From positions 62,001 to 126,000 of the forward strand of contig JAGOBK010000002.1 in assembly GCA_017983465.1 (NCBI GenBank): a stretch of 64,000 bases of DNA. The letters run 5' to 3'. This stretch comes from Crocinitomicaceae bacterium (GTDB lineage: Bacteria; Bacteroidota; Bacteroidia; Flavobacteriales_D; Crocinitomicaceae). The translations under genes and the position numbers were made by a program. The notes under the pieces are model-generated. The model was not told the DNA's origin. It did no database searches and worked only from the letters and a program-made list of their open reading frames with translations. Every line of letters starts with the position of its first letter. The first letter of the stretch is position 1. Below are positions 36,644 to 45,122 of the stretch, in pieces.

Positions 36644-39413
36644 CGAAATTCACAATTCTTCCGGGTACGATTACGATTTTCTTAGGAGTTTTTCCTTCCA
36701 AATACTTTTCCGTTTCTGGTAAACCTAGTATGTGTTCTTCAATCTCTTTTGAGGTCAACTCGACACTTAAACTTACTTTAAAACGCATTTTTCCGTTAAA
36801 GGAAACGGGGTATTCGAAATCGGATTCCTTCAAATATTGCTCTTCAAATACAGGATACGTTTGATCGAATATACTTGTATTGTCTGAATGTAATTTTGAC
36901 CAAATTTCCTCTGTGATATGCGGTGCGTACGGCGCCATCAAAATACTCAACTGCGTCAAAACTTCACGGTTGTTGCACTTTTGATCGGTTAATTCATTTA
37001 CACAAATCATAAACGAAGACACACCCGTATTGAATGAGAATCGATCCAAGTCATCTCTCAATCGTTTAATGGTTTTATGCAGTGACTTCATTGCCTCCTT
37101 CGAAGCTTCTCCCTCACTTACCGCAAATTGGCCAGATTGATGGAAAAGACGCCAGTACTTTTTCAAGAATCCATGTACTCCCGTAATTCCTTTGGTATCC
37201 CAAGGCTTACTTTGCTCCAAAGGACCTAAGAACATTTCATACATGCGTAAGGTATCTGCACCATATTTATCACACAAATCATCTGGTGTCACTACGTTAT
37301 ACCAACGTTTAGACATTTTATCGACTTCACGTTTAACGATGATTTTACCTTGTTCGTTTGTGACAAACTGCATCTCTTCGAATTGTGGTTGCCATTTGCG
37401 CAATGCTTCCAAGTTGATGCTTTCGTCATCGTGAATCAAATCTATTAAGATGCGTACTTCTCTGAAGTTCGATACATCATTTGCGATGGTATCATAGGAA
37501 TGCATTTTCCCTTCTGAGTCCAAGTAAGCAATTGCGGATTTCCCAAGGATCATTCCTTGGTTAATCAATTTTTCGAAAGGCTCATCAAATGGAATGTATC
37601 CTTGATCGAATAGAAATTTCGTCCAGAAACGGGAATAGAGTAAATGTCCAGTTGCATGTTCTGATCCACCAATATAAAGGTCTACGTTTTGCCAGTAATC
37701 TACTTTTTCTCGACTAACGAATTCCTGTTCGTTTTTGGGGTCCATGTAACGCAAAAAGTACCAAGAACTACCTGCCCATCCTGGCATCGTGTTGTATTCC
37801 ATTCGATCACCTTGGAAGTGATTCCAAGCCTCTTTCGATGCTCTTGCTAATGGTGGCTCACCGTCTTCCGTTGGCAAATATTTGTCCACTTCTGGAAGTT
37901 CAATGGGTAAAAATTCATCTGAAATCAGCGATGGAATTTCATTTTGATAAGAAACAGGAAAGGGTTCTCCCCAATAACGTTGTCTTGAAAATACCGCATC
38001 ACGCAGTCTGAAATTCGTTTTCCCTTTTCCAATACCTTTTGCTTCAATGGCCTCGATGGCTTTCTTCATCGCTGGTTTCGCTTCCAGTCCATCTAAAAAT
38101 TCGGAGTGTGCAATGCGTGCATCTTTTTCTGTGTAGGCTTGCTCACTGATGTCAACATCCGCAAATATGTTCTTGATTTCTAAGTCAAAGTGCTTAGCGA
38201 AATCGTAATCACGTTGATCACCACACGGAACAGCCATCACGGCTCCTGTTCCATAGGATGCTAATACGTAGTCACCAATCCAAATGGGAATGCGTTCACC
38301 ATTAAATGGATGAATTGCGTAAGCTCCTAGTGCTTGTCCCGTGATGTTTTTAACATCAGCCTGACGATCGCGTTCCGATTTTAATCCTGCTTCTCTTTGG
38401 TAATTTTCTACAGCATCTTTGCAATCGGTACTCACTAATTGATTAACTAACGGATGCTCTGGAGCCAACACCATGAAGGAAACGCCGAAAATAGTATCTG
38501 GACGCGTGGTAAAAACCTCAATGCTCTCTGTTGAATTTTCAATGGCAAAAGTCACACTCGCACCTTGGGATTTTCCAATCCAATTACGCTGTTGTTCCTT
38601 GATGGAATCAGACCAATCGATGCGATCTAATCCTTCTAATAATCGTTCTGCATATGCTTTGATGCGCATGGACCATTGACGCATGCGTTTTTGCTCAACT
38701 GGATGTCCACCACGTTCCGAAACTCCGTTTACAATTTCGTCATTTGCGAGTACAGTACCTAAAGCTGGACACCAATTCACCCAACTTTCCGCAAGATAAG
38801 CGAGTCGGTAAGCTTGGATAATTTCTTCTTTTTGTTGCGCAGAATATGCCAACCATTCTGATGAAGAGAACTGTTCTTCGTAATCTGTGACAGCCTGAAT
38901 GTTTGCATTTCCTTCTGATTCAAATTGATGAATCAATTGAGAAATTCGTTCGGCTTTATTAGTTTTTAAGTCGTAATAACAATCAAATAGTTGTTTGAAG
39001 ATCCATTGTGTCCATTTATAGTATTCTGGAGCAGACGTTCTTACCTCACGAGACCAATCAAAGCTAAATCCAATTTGATCTAATTGTTGGCGGTAACGCG
39101 CAATGTTTTCTTCCGTCGTAATCGCTGGATGTTGTCCAGTTTGAATCGCGTATTGTTCTGCTGGAAGTCCGAATGAATCGTAGCCCATTGGATGTAGAAC
39201 ATTAAATCCTTGCAGTCTTTTGTATCGAGCATAGATATCTGAAGCGATGTATCCAAGTGGATGTCCCACGTGAAGTCCAGCACCAGACGGATAAGGAAAC
39301 ATGTCTAAGACATAATATTTAGGTTTTGTGGCATCTTCTTGCACGTGATAGGTGCCACGATCCTGCCAATTCTTACGCCATTTACTCTCTAGATTTCTAA
39401 AATCGTATTCCAT
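36636..39413 (-). CDS. leuS: Leucyl-tRNA synthetase
   Basis: 925 residues from the ATG at 39413 (MEYDFRNLESKWRKNW); the frame runs on to a TTG at 39473 but the ATG matches the family N-terminus. Class I motifs: HIGH-type HVGH in PYPSGAGLHVGHPLGY, and KMSKR in DKMSKRWYN. The editing CP1 domain (TTRPDTIFG, YGTGAVMAVPCGDQRDYDFA) is complete, and a Bacteroidota insertion lies near 155-215. A -7 element stands 18 bases upstream. Confidence 0.97.
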   Translation of the reverse strand: MEYDFRNLESKWRKNWQDRGTYHVQEDATKPKYYVLDMFPYPSGAGLHVGHPLGYIASDIYARYKRLQGFNVLHPMGYDSFGLPAEQYAIQTGQHPAITTEENIARYRQQLDQIGFSFDWSREVRTSAPEYYKWTQWIFKQLFDCYYDLKTNKAERISQLIHQFESEGNANIQAVTDYEEQFSSSEWLAYSAQQKEEIIQAYRLAYLAESWVNWCPALGTVLANDEIVNGVSERGGHPVEQKRMRQWSMRIKAYAERLLEGLDRIDWSDSIKEQQRNWIGKSQGASVTFAIENSTESIEVFTTRPDTIFGVSFMVLAPEHPLVNQLVSTDCKDAVENYQREAGLKSERDRQADVKNITGQALGAYAIHPFNGERIPIWIGDYVLASYGTGAVMAVPCGDQRDYDFAKHFDLEIKNIFADVDISEQAYTEKDARIAHSEFLDGLEAKPAMKKAIEAIEAKGIGKGKTNFRLRDAVFSRQRYWGEPFPVSYQNEIPSLISDEFLPIELPEVDKYLPTEDGEPPLARASKEAWNHFQGDRMEYNTMPGWAGSSWYFLRYMDPKNEQEFVSREKVDYWQNVDLYIGGSEHATGHLLYSRFWTKFLFDQGYIPFDEPFEKLINQGMILGKSAIAYLDSEGKMHSYDTIANDVSNFREVRILIDLIHDDESINLEALRKWQPQFEEMQFVTNEQGKIIVKREVDKMSKRWYNVVTPDDLCDKYGADTLRMYEMFLGPLEQSKPWDTKGITGVHGFLKKYWRLFHQSGQFAVSEGEASKEAMKSLHKTIKRLRDDLDRFSFNTGVSSFMICVNELTDQKCNNREVLTQLSILMAPYAPHITEEIWSKLHSDNTSIFDQTYPVFEEQYLKESDFEYPVSFNGKMRFKVSLSVELTSKEIEEHILGLPETEKYLEGKTPKKIVIVPGRIVNFVS

Positions 39414-39431
39414 ATCCTTGTTTTCGAAGGA

Positions 39432-39439
39432 CAAAGATA
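39432..39439 (-). promoter_or_regulatory. -7 element of leuS
   Basis: TATCTTTG on the minus strand, exact TAnnTTTG, 18 bases before the ATG at 39413 and in the 52-base gap after the UbiA-like gene. No -33 match found. Confidence 0.42.
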
Positions 39440-39465
39440 AAAAGGATTCAAGAGTATACCTTATT

Positions 39466-40185
39466 CTAACCAAGTAAATGAAGTAGTCCGATTAGGAAAA
39501 GGATGAAATCGAAATAGCGGTGATTGATTTTTGGACTTTTTTTTAAGTAAATGAAATAAATCAACGGAGCGATTGTGAGGACGATTGAAAGTATTTTGAT
39601 ATCCAATCTTTCGCTAAATAGGTTAATTCTATTGGATAGTGCCAAATAACTGAACAACCAGAGGGCAATAAATGCTTCCGTTTCCGATTTTCTCAGGTAC
39701 ATTGGGATTGTTTTAATGTGGCCTTCATCCACTTTCCTATCCTCCAAATCTTCCACTACTGCAAGGACTAAGAAAAGCATGATATGTGAAAAATCTTGAT
39801 TCGGAATACAGCCAAACAATGCAAACTTTGGAATAGCAATGCCTAATGCAAACCAGCAAATCGAAATAAAAATAGGTTTCAAAAAAGGAATTTTACGCCA
39901 TTTGATTCCTTTTTCATAAGTGAGGACAAGGAGGCCCAAAGCTAGATAAACAGCAAAAGACCAAGATAATGGATGGAGCAAAATACCGTATCCTACACCA
40001 ATTAATGCTGCTAAAACGAGATAAATCCAATGATTTTTCCGTTCGAATAACCATTGGTACGCGGCAAAAATCGATAAACTAAATAAAGTTGCAAAAGGCC
40101 AATGAGTAGTTGATAGGATTCCAAGTGAGAAAACGAACGCAAATATGCTTAATAAAACATTGTTTTTAAACGAACTAGAAATCAT
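39466..40185 (-). CDS. UbiA-like polytopic membrane protein
   Basis: 239 residues with about eight membrane helices. A late Asp-rich loop, LEDRKVDEGHIKTIPM, resembles the second aspartate motif of UbiA prenyltransferases (DxxDxxxD then GxxTxP). The first motif (NxxxDxxxD) is not evident; YQWLFERKNHW lies in its place, so catalysis is doubtful. It overlaps the GT9 gene by 4 bases and belongs to a GT2-GT9-UbiA-like group, suggesting a role on a lipid carrier, but that is inference. Confidence 0.62.
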   Translation of the reverse strand: MISSSFKNNVLLSIFAFVFSLGILSTTHWPFATLFSLSIFAAYQWLFERKNHWIYLVLAALIGVGYGILLHPLSWSFAVYLALGLLVLTYEKGIKWRKIPFLKPIFISICWFALGIAIPKFALFGCIPNQDFSHIMLFLVLAVVEDLEDRKVDEGHIKTIPMYLRKSETEAFIALWLFSYLALSNRINLFSERLDIKILSIVLTIAPLIYFIYLKKSPKINHRYFDFILFLIGLLHLLG

Positions 40186-41156
40186 CCAATCAGCTCTAAT
40201 ACCGTGGATACTTCAATGTTTTCTATGCACGTACAGTGTTTCCCTTTTTTACATGCGAGGCAAGTTGAATCAAAAACAAGGTATTCCGCTTTTGGTCCAA
40301 TAGCCCGCCATCTTCCCGGGTCAATCGGTCTACGCATGGAAAATAATCCAATGGCATGAATTCCGGAAAGTCCGGCGATGTGATAGGGCCCGGTAGAACA
40401 GGCTACCAATGCATTTGAGCGTGATATCAGCGTAATTAATTGCTCCAAGGACAATTTTCCAGTCGTATCGATGATGCGCTCGTGAATAGGGATTAACTTG
40501 CGAAACTGCATCCCTTCTTGTTCGGTTCCGGTAAAACAAACTGTTTTTCCTGAATCCGCCAACTGGGAAGCAAGATCCATGTATTTTTCCAAAGGCCATT
40601 CCAATGCACTTCCTTTCGATTTTGGATGTAAGATGATGACGTCGTCCTTTGCTGAAGGAATCCATGTTGGAAGTTCCGCCGGTATTACTTGAAATTGAAC
40701 AAACTGTTTAATGTCTTCATAGGTCGGAATTTCAGTAATTCCCAAGGGAGCGAGTAAATGAAAATTTAATTGAGACTCGTGTAGTGTTGAGTTTTTACGT
40801 GTAAAGTTTGGACGCTCATTACAGGTGAACAGGTGAAAAACGCGGTGAGATGTACCTGTTCTCATTGGTATTTTCGCTTTTTTCGCTAGGAACGCCAATT
40901 TTTTGTTTGGGAAAACATGTATGATGCAATCCGCCTTTAATTGTTCCAATTGACTAGTTATCGGCTGATTGAAAAGTTCGTCGATATCCCAAAAAGCGTC
41001 AATGGCTGTAAAACAAGCCACAACTGGACGTGTGTAATTCTTGCCGATAAAAATGATTTCTGCGGATGGAAATTTATCTCTCAATGCCTGACACATCGGA
41101 AGTGTTAAGGCAACATCACCAATACTATCCGTTCGGGAAATCAAAATGCGCTTCAT
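40182..41156 (-). CDS. Glycosyltransferase family 9 (heptosyltransferase-like)
   Basis: 324 residues with the GT-B pattern of LPS heptosyltransferases: N-terminal RILISRTDSIGDVALTLPM and the late STGPYHIAGLSGIHAIGLF acceptor/donor loop. Adds a sugar, probably to LPS core, on the inner face of the membrane. The C-terminus has a cluster of five cysteines (CLACKKGKHCTC), seen in a subset of Bacteroidota GT9 proteins. It overlaps both neighbours by 4 bases. Confidence 0.9.
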   Translation of the reverse strand: MKRILISRTDSIGDVALTLPMCQALRDKFPSAEIIFIGKNYTRPVVACFTAIDAFWDIDELFNQPITSQLEQLKADCIIHVFPNKKLAFLAKKAKIPMRTGTSHRVFHLFTCNERPNFTRKNSTLHESQLNFHLLAPLGITEIPTYEDIKQFVQFQVIPAELPTWIPSAKDDVIILHPKSKGSALEWPLEKYMDLASQLADSGKTVCFTGTEQEGMQFRKLIPIHERIIDTTGKLSLEQLITLISRSNALVACSTGPYHIAGLSGIHAIGLFSMRRPIDPGRWRAIGPKAEYLVFDSTCLACKKGKHCTCIENIEVSTVLELIG

Positions 41157-41908
41157 CTTGCTTGTTGATTTAACGTGCGTAATTTACGGTATTTCACATA
41201 TGTTGCATAAGCGCTTCGCATGGAAATGAGGAGTCCGGTTCTTCCATCTAAGATGCCTAGTTTGATCCAAAAACTTTTAATGAATTGATTCAAAACTTTC
41301 ATATACAGAAGTGTCAATGAAATATTTTTTCCTTGGTCAAAAAGCTCTTTAGCCGCTATGTTACCAAAATATTCGATTTGTTTGAAGTGATCTTCTTTTG
41401 TGTAATATGAGTAATGGAGTAAGTCGCCCTTTAACAGCCCCACTTTACCTTGATCTATTCGTTCAAGGCGATCATGTGGATTTACACCTGTCCAATGTGC
41501 TTTTTCTTTTTTCACCAATCTGGTTTTCGTATCTGGATACCAGCCACAATGTTTCACCCAATGTCCACAGTAGTTCGTTAAGCGATTAAAAGCATACGCT
41601 TCACCACTCGGTTGTTGTTTTACTTTCAAAATCGCTTGTGACAGTTCTTCCGTAAGTGCTTCATCAGCATCCAAAGAAAGCACCCATTCCGTTTCCGCTA
41701 ACTGTAAAGCACGATTTTTTTGTTGGATATGTCCATCAAAGTCATGTTGTACAAACCTCACGTTATGATTCCGACAAATTGCTTCTGTTTGATCCGTAGA
41801 AAAGGAGTCCAACACAAGGATTTCATCACATACGTTTTTCAAAGACAACAAACACCGTTCGATGTTTCGTTCTTCGTTAAATGTAATGATGACTCCCGTT
41901 ATTTTCAT
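41153..41908 (-). CDS. Glycosyltransferase family 2 (WaaE/KdtX-like)
   Basis: 251 residues, the length of WaaE-type enzymes. GT-A features: ITFNEERNIERCLLSLK, LVLDSFSTDQT, and the metal-binding DADEAL. The C-terminal half with WYPDTKTRLVKKEKAHW fits LPS-core glucosyltransferases. Adds a hexose from a nucleotide donor in the cytoplasm. Overlaps the GT9 gene by 4 bases; 27 bases downstream of the lytic transglycosylase. Confidence 0.9.
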   Translation of the reverse strand: MKITGVIITFNEERNIERCLLSLKNVCDEILVLDSFSTDQTEAICRNHNVRFVQHDFDGHIQQKNRALQLAETEWVLSLDADEALTEELSQAILKVKQQPSGEAYAFNRLTNYCGHWVKHCGWYPDTKTRLVKKEKAHWTGVNPHDRLERIDQGKVGLLKGDLLHYSYYTKEDHFKQIEYFGNIAAKELFDQGKNISLTLLYMKVLNQFIKSFWIKLGILDGRTGLLISMRSAYATYVKYRKLRTLNQQAR

Positions 41909-41935
41909 AGCTCCGATTGGTGCTTCTTACGTGAA

Positions 41936-43453
41936 TTACTTAATTCTGATGCGTTGTCCAACAGAAATATTGTTGATGTTCACTCCCGGATTTAAGCGTT
42001 GAAGTTGACCTTGACTTAAGTTATTTCGTTGGGCAATTTTTCCAAACGTGTCACCAGGTTTCACGTTGTAATATTTTTTTGCCGGTTGTACTGGACGAGG
42101 TGCAGGCGTTGGTGTTGGAGCCACCGTTTGCGAGCTAAATAATTTAAGCTTTTGTCCGACGTAAATATTCGTGGTCTGAAGTCCATTCCACTCCATAATT
42201 TGTTCAATCGTTACATTATACTTTAACGCAATATTTTTTAAGTTCTCCCCTGCTTTTACTTTATGGTATTGCAGGTTTTCATTTGTCGGTTTTAATGAAT
42301 CTACTACCACTGTGTTTAGTGACATAGTGTCGATATTCTGTGAGGAGTCTTGAGGAACAATCAGAACAGGTTTTGGCACTGGCGGTTTCGGAGCGTAAAG
42401 AAATTTCTCTAATGCATACAGCGAATCTTCAAAACTCACGAGTAAATTAATTTTATCCATTGGTCCGGTTAAACACCTTGCCGGAGACATTTTGGGGATA
42501 AAGGCTGTTTTATAAACTGGATTTAATGCTTTTATCTCTTCTAAATCCCAGCTTGCAATTTGCGAAATAGTGTTCATGTGCACACCATTCTTCATACACA
42601 TGGTGTCCAACTGAGCATTGTGGACCTTCGCCTCCATAGGAATGATATTGTGTTCGGCGTGATAGGTAATCAGGTATGCCGCGGCGATGAAATTCGGGAC
42701 GTATCCTTGTGTTTCTTGTGGTAAAAATGGTCGAACTTCCCAATAGGTTGTTTTTCCACCTGAACGTTTAATGGCATGATTCACATTCCCTGGACCTGCA
42801 TTATAAGCGGCAAGTGCTAAATTCCAATCCCCATAAATACCATATAACTGTTTCAAGTAGCGACACGCTGCATCTGTCGCTTTTTCAGGATCCATGCGTT
42901 CATCGATATACGAATTTTCTTCTAAGCCGAAGTACAATCCCGTTTTGTACATAAACTGCCAAAGTCCAAGGGCTCCAGCGCGTGATTTTACTTGAGGTCG
43001 CAAGCCACTTTCAATAACCGATAAATAACGCAGTTCTTGCGGCAGTCCATATTCCGACAATTTTTCACCGAACAAGTCGAAATACAAAGCTGAACGGCCC
43101 ATAACAACACGGATAAATCCACGTCTTTGAGCGGCAAAAAACTTAATTGTAGAAAGTGTTGCTTGGTTACAGTCCATGTGGAATGGACTTTTTTTACTCA
43201 TTTCTTCTAAACGTTCGCAATAAACTTCATCAGAGAATGTAGGGACTTGATTCGGTTCATAATTCAAGGAATTAATAATTGAATCGTAGTTACGTTGATT
43301 AGCGTACTCTGCATAGAACATGTTCAAGCTTTGTTGAACCGTATTAAAAAAAGCATCAGGATTGAGTGTATCAGCAGGTCGAATGAGGTGTGCCGGTTTT
43401 TGGCTAAACGCAAACCCAGTAAACATCAATAGGACAAGCAGGATACCTCTCAT
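41936..43453 (-). CDS. Lytic transglycosylase with two LysM domains (MltD-like)
   Basis: 505 residues with a signal peptide (MRGILLVLLMFTGFAFSQ). The SLT domain (about 130-290) has the catalytic glutamate in VIESGLRPQVKSRAGALGLWQF, cut here to SVIESG, then AYNAGPGNV. Two LysM peptidoglycan-binding modules end the protein (about 395-440 and 460-505; VKAGENLKNIALKYNV and VKPGDTFGKIAQRN). It cuts peptidoglycan glycan strands to give 1,6-anhydro ends. Overlaps gatA by 4 bases. Confidence 0.93.
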   Translation of the reverse strand: MRGILLVLLMFTGFAFSQKPAHLIRPADTLNPDAFFNTVQQSLNMFYAEYANQRNYDSIINSLNYEPNQVPTFSDEVYCERLEEMSKKSPFHMDCNQATLSTIKFFAAQRRGFIRVVMGRSALYFDLFGEKLSEYGLPQELRYLSVIESGLRPQVKSRAGALGLWQFMYKTGLYFGLEENSYIDERMDPEKATDAACRYLKQLYGIYGDWNLALAAYNAGPGNVNHAIKRSGGKTTYWEVRPFLPQETQGYVPNFIAAAYLITYHAEHNIIPMEAKVHNAQLDTMCMKNGVHMNTISQIASWDLEEIKALNPVYKTAFIPKMSPARCLTGPMDKINLLVSFEDSLYALEKFLYAPKPPVPKPVLIVPQDSSQNIDTMSLNTVVVDSLKPTNENLQYHKVKAGENLKNIALKYNVTIEQIMEWNGLQTTNIYVGQKLKLFSSQTVAPTPTPAPRPVQPAKKYYNVKPGDTFGKIAQRNNLSQGQLQRLNPGVNINNISVGQRIRIK

Positions 43454-44856
43454 AGTAGCTCCTCCAATTTTTTAACACCATGGAATAATAAGTCTTCTTG
43501 GAAGCAATCAGCCATTAACTGAATTCCATATGGTAATCCATTCGAATGGACTTTAAACGGTATGCTTATCGCAGGATTTCCTGTTAGATTTGCATGAACC
43601 GTGAAAATATCTTGCAAGTACATTTGGATTGGGTCCTTTACAGCATTTTTCTCAAAAGCAGTACCAGGAGTTGTAGGCAAAAGCAATAAATCTAGGTTCT
43701 TGAAAAAATCATCCGTGCGATTCTTAAGTACCCTTCTTACCTTTTGTCCTTGTGTGTAATATGCGTCGTAATATCCATGAGATAATACAAAGGTTCCGGT
43801 CATGATACGTCGTTTAACCTCGGTGCCAAATCCTTCTGTTCGTGATTTAATGTATGTTTGCTCCACACCTTTCGCTTCTTGGCTTCGGTAGCCAAAATGC
43901 ACACCATCAAAGCGAGATAAGTTGGAGGAAGCTTCTGCCGTCGTTAAAACATAATAAGTAGGTACCAAATAATCCATGAAGGGGAAACTTACTTCCGTTA
44001 CTTCATGTCCAGCATCTTTTAACTTTTGAATAACTTCAGTTAAATTCTTGCGTACCTCTGGATCTAATCCTTCGTGATGAACACATTCACTGATGAGTCC
44101 AATCTTTAATTTTTCAGGGAATGCTTTTTTATCGCCTGTGACTTCCTTCGAAGAGGTTGTTGCATCCATTTCATCTTCACCCGCTGACAATTCATAAATC
44201 AATTGCGCATCGGATGCTGAATTTGTAAATGAACCAATTTGATCAAAGGAGGATGCGTAAGCAATTAATCCGTTACGGCTCATACGACCGTAAGTTGGTT
44301 TTAAACCGTAAGTTCCTGTCCAAGAAGCTGGTTGACGTACGGATCCGCCGGTATCGCTTCCGAGAGTGACTGTACACAAGTTTGCACTTGCCGCAACAGC
44401 ACTTCCACCTGAAGAACCACCGGGCACATGGTTTGCTTTCCAATTGTTTTCAACGGAGCCAAAAGCGGAAGTTTCATTCGAACTTCCCATGGCGAATTCA
44501 TCGCAATTCAATCGACCGATAACGATCGCATCTTGATCGATTAAACGTTGTAAAACAGTTGAAGTATAAAGGGATGTGAATCCTTCTAATATTTTTGATG
44601 AGGCACTTACACGGTGATCTTTGTAACAAATATTGTCTTTGATTCCAATCACCACACCTGCTAACTTACCAGCTGTGCCATTTTTAACCTTCTCATCGAC
44701 TATCTTGGCGTTTTCCAGAACAGATTCTGTAAACACTTCCAGAAAAGCGTTTAGGTGCTTATGGTCTTCAATTCGTTGAAGATATGCTTGTGCTATAGAC
44801 AAGACAGTTTCACCTGAAAGCACAGCTTTCTGAACATCACCAATCGTACGATACAT
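43450..44856 (-). CDS. gatA: Aspartyl/glutamyl-tRNA amidotransferase subunit A
   Basis: 468 residues. Amidase-signature enzyme that releases ammonia from glutamine so that GatB can convert Glu-tRNA(Gln) (or Asp-tRNA(Asn)) to the amide form. The Ser-cisSer-Lys triad can be placed: Lys73 (GIKDN), Ser148 (GGSSGG) and Ser172 (SDTGGSVRQPA), the same spacing as in studied GatA proteins. gatB and gatC are not in the window. Lies 7 bases after tatA. Confidence 0.95.
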   Translation of the reverse strand: MYRTIGDVQKAVLSGETVLSIAQAYLQRIEDHKHLNAFLEVFTESVLENAKIVDEKVKNGTAGKLAGVVIGIKDNICYKDHRVSASSKILEGFTSLYTSTVLQRLIDQDAIVIGRLNCDEFAMGSSNETSAFGSVENNWKANHVPGGSSGGSAVAASANLCTVTLGSDTGGSVRQPASWTGTYGLKPTYGRMSRNGLIAYASSFDQIGSFTNSASDAQLIYELSAGEDEMDATTSSKEVTGDKKAFPEKLKIGLISECVHHEGLDPEVRKNLTEVIQKLKDAGHEVTEVSFPFMDYLVPTYYVLTTAEASSNLSRFDGVHFGYRSQEAKGVEQTYIKSRTEGFGTEVKRRIMTGTFVLSHGYYDAYYTQGQKVRRVLKNRTDDFFKNLDLLLLPTTPGTAFEKNAVKDPIQMYLQDIFTVHANLTGNPAISIPFKVHSNGLPYGIQLMADCFQEDLLFHGVKKLEELL

Positions 44857-44863
44857 GAGAATC

Positions 44864-45049
44864 TTATTTATCGTCAGCTTTGATCTCAGTAGAGGAACTT
44901 GTCTCTTCTACTTCACCTTTGGAAGCATCCTTAAATTCTTTTACGCCTTTTCCAAGTCCACGCATTAATTCAGGAATTTTTTTACCTCCGAAAAACAAAA
45001 GGATGATCACTAAAATAAGGATGATTTCTGTTGGTCCTAACTTACCCAT
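44864..45049 (-). CDS. tatA: Twin-arginine translocase subunit TatA/TatE
   Basis: 61 residues: one membrane helix (IILILVIILLFFGG), the FGxxKxPEL hinge as FFGGKKIPELMRGLG, an amphipathic helix and an acidic tail. Forms the pore-like assembly for folded proteins such as ActB (57387-60587), which has a TAT signal. Starts a minus-strand operon with gatA; -7 element upstream. Confidence 0.94.
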   Translation of the reverse strand: MGKLGPTEIILILVIILLFFGGKKIPELMRGLGKGVKEFKDASKGEVEETSSSTEIKADDK

Positions 45050-45074
45050 AAGATTTCTTTTATTGGATGAATAA

Positions 45075-45082
45075 CAAAATTA
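45075..45082 (-). promoter_or_regulatory. -7 element of the tatA-gatA operon
   Basis: TAATTTTG on the minus strand, 25 bases before tatA, in the 73-base gap after infB. No clear -33 element. Confidence 0.4.
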
Positions 45083-45122
45083 CGCAAAAATGCAGGTAAT
45101 AATACGCTTCAGCCTAATTTGA

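Noticed and set aside
39414..39473. TTG start at 39473 for leuS
   Set aside because: The extension overlaps the upstream gene and the -7 element; the family N-terminus begins at ATG 39413.
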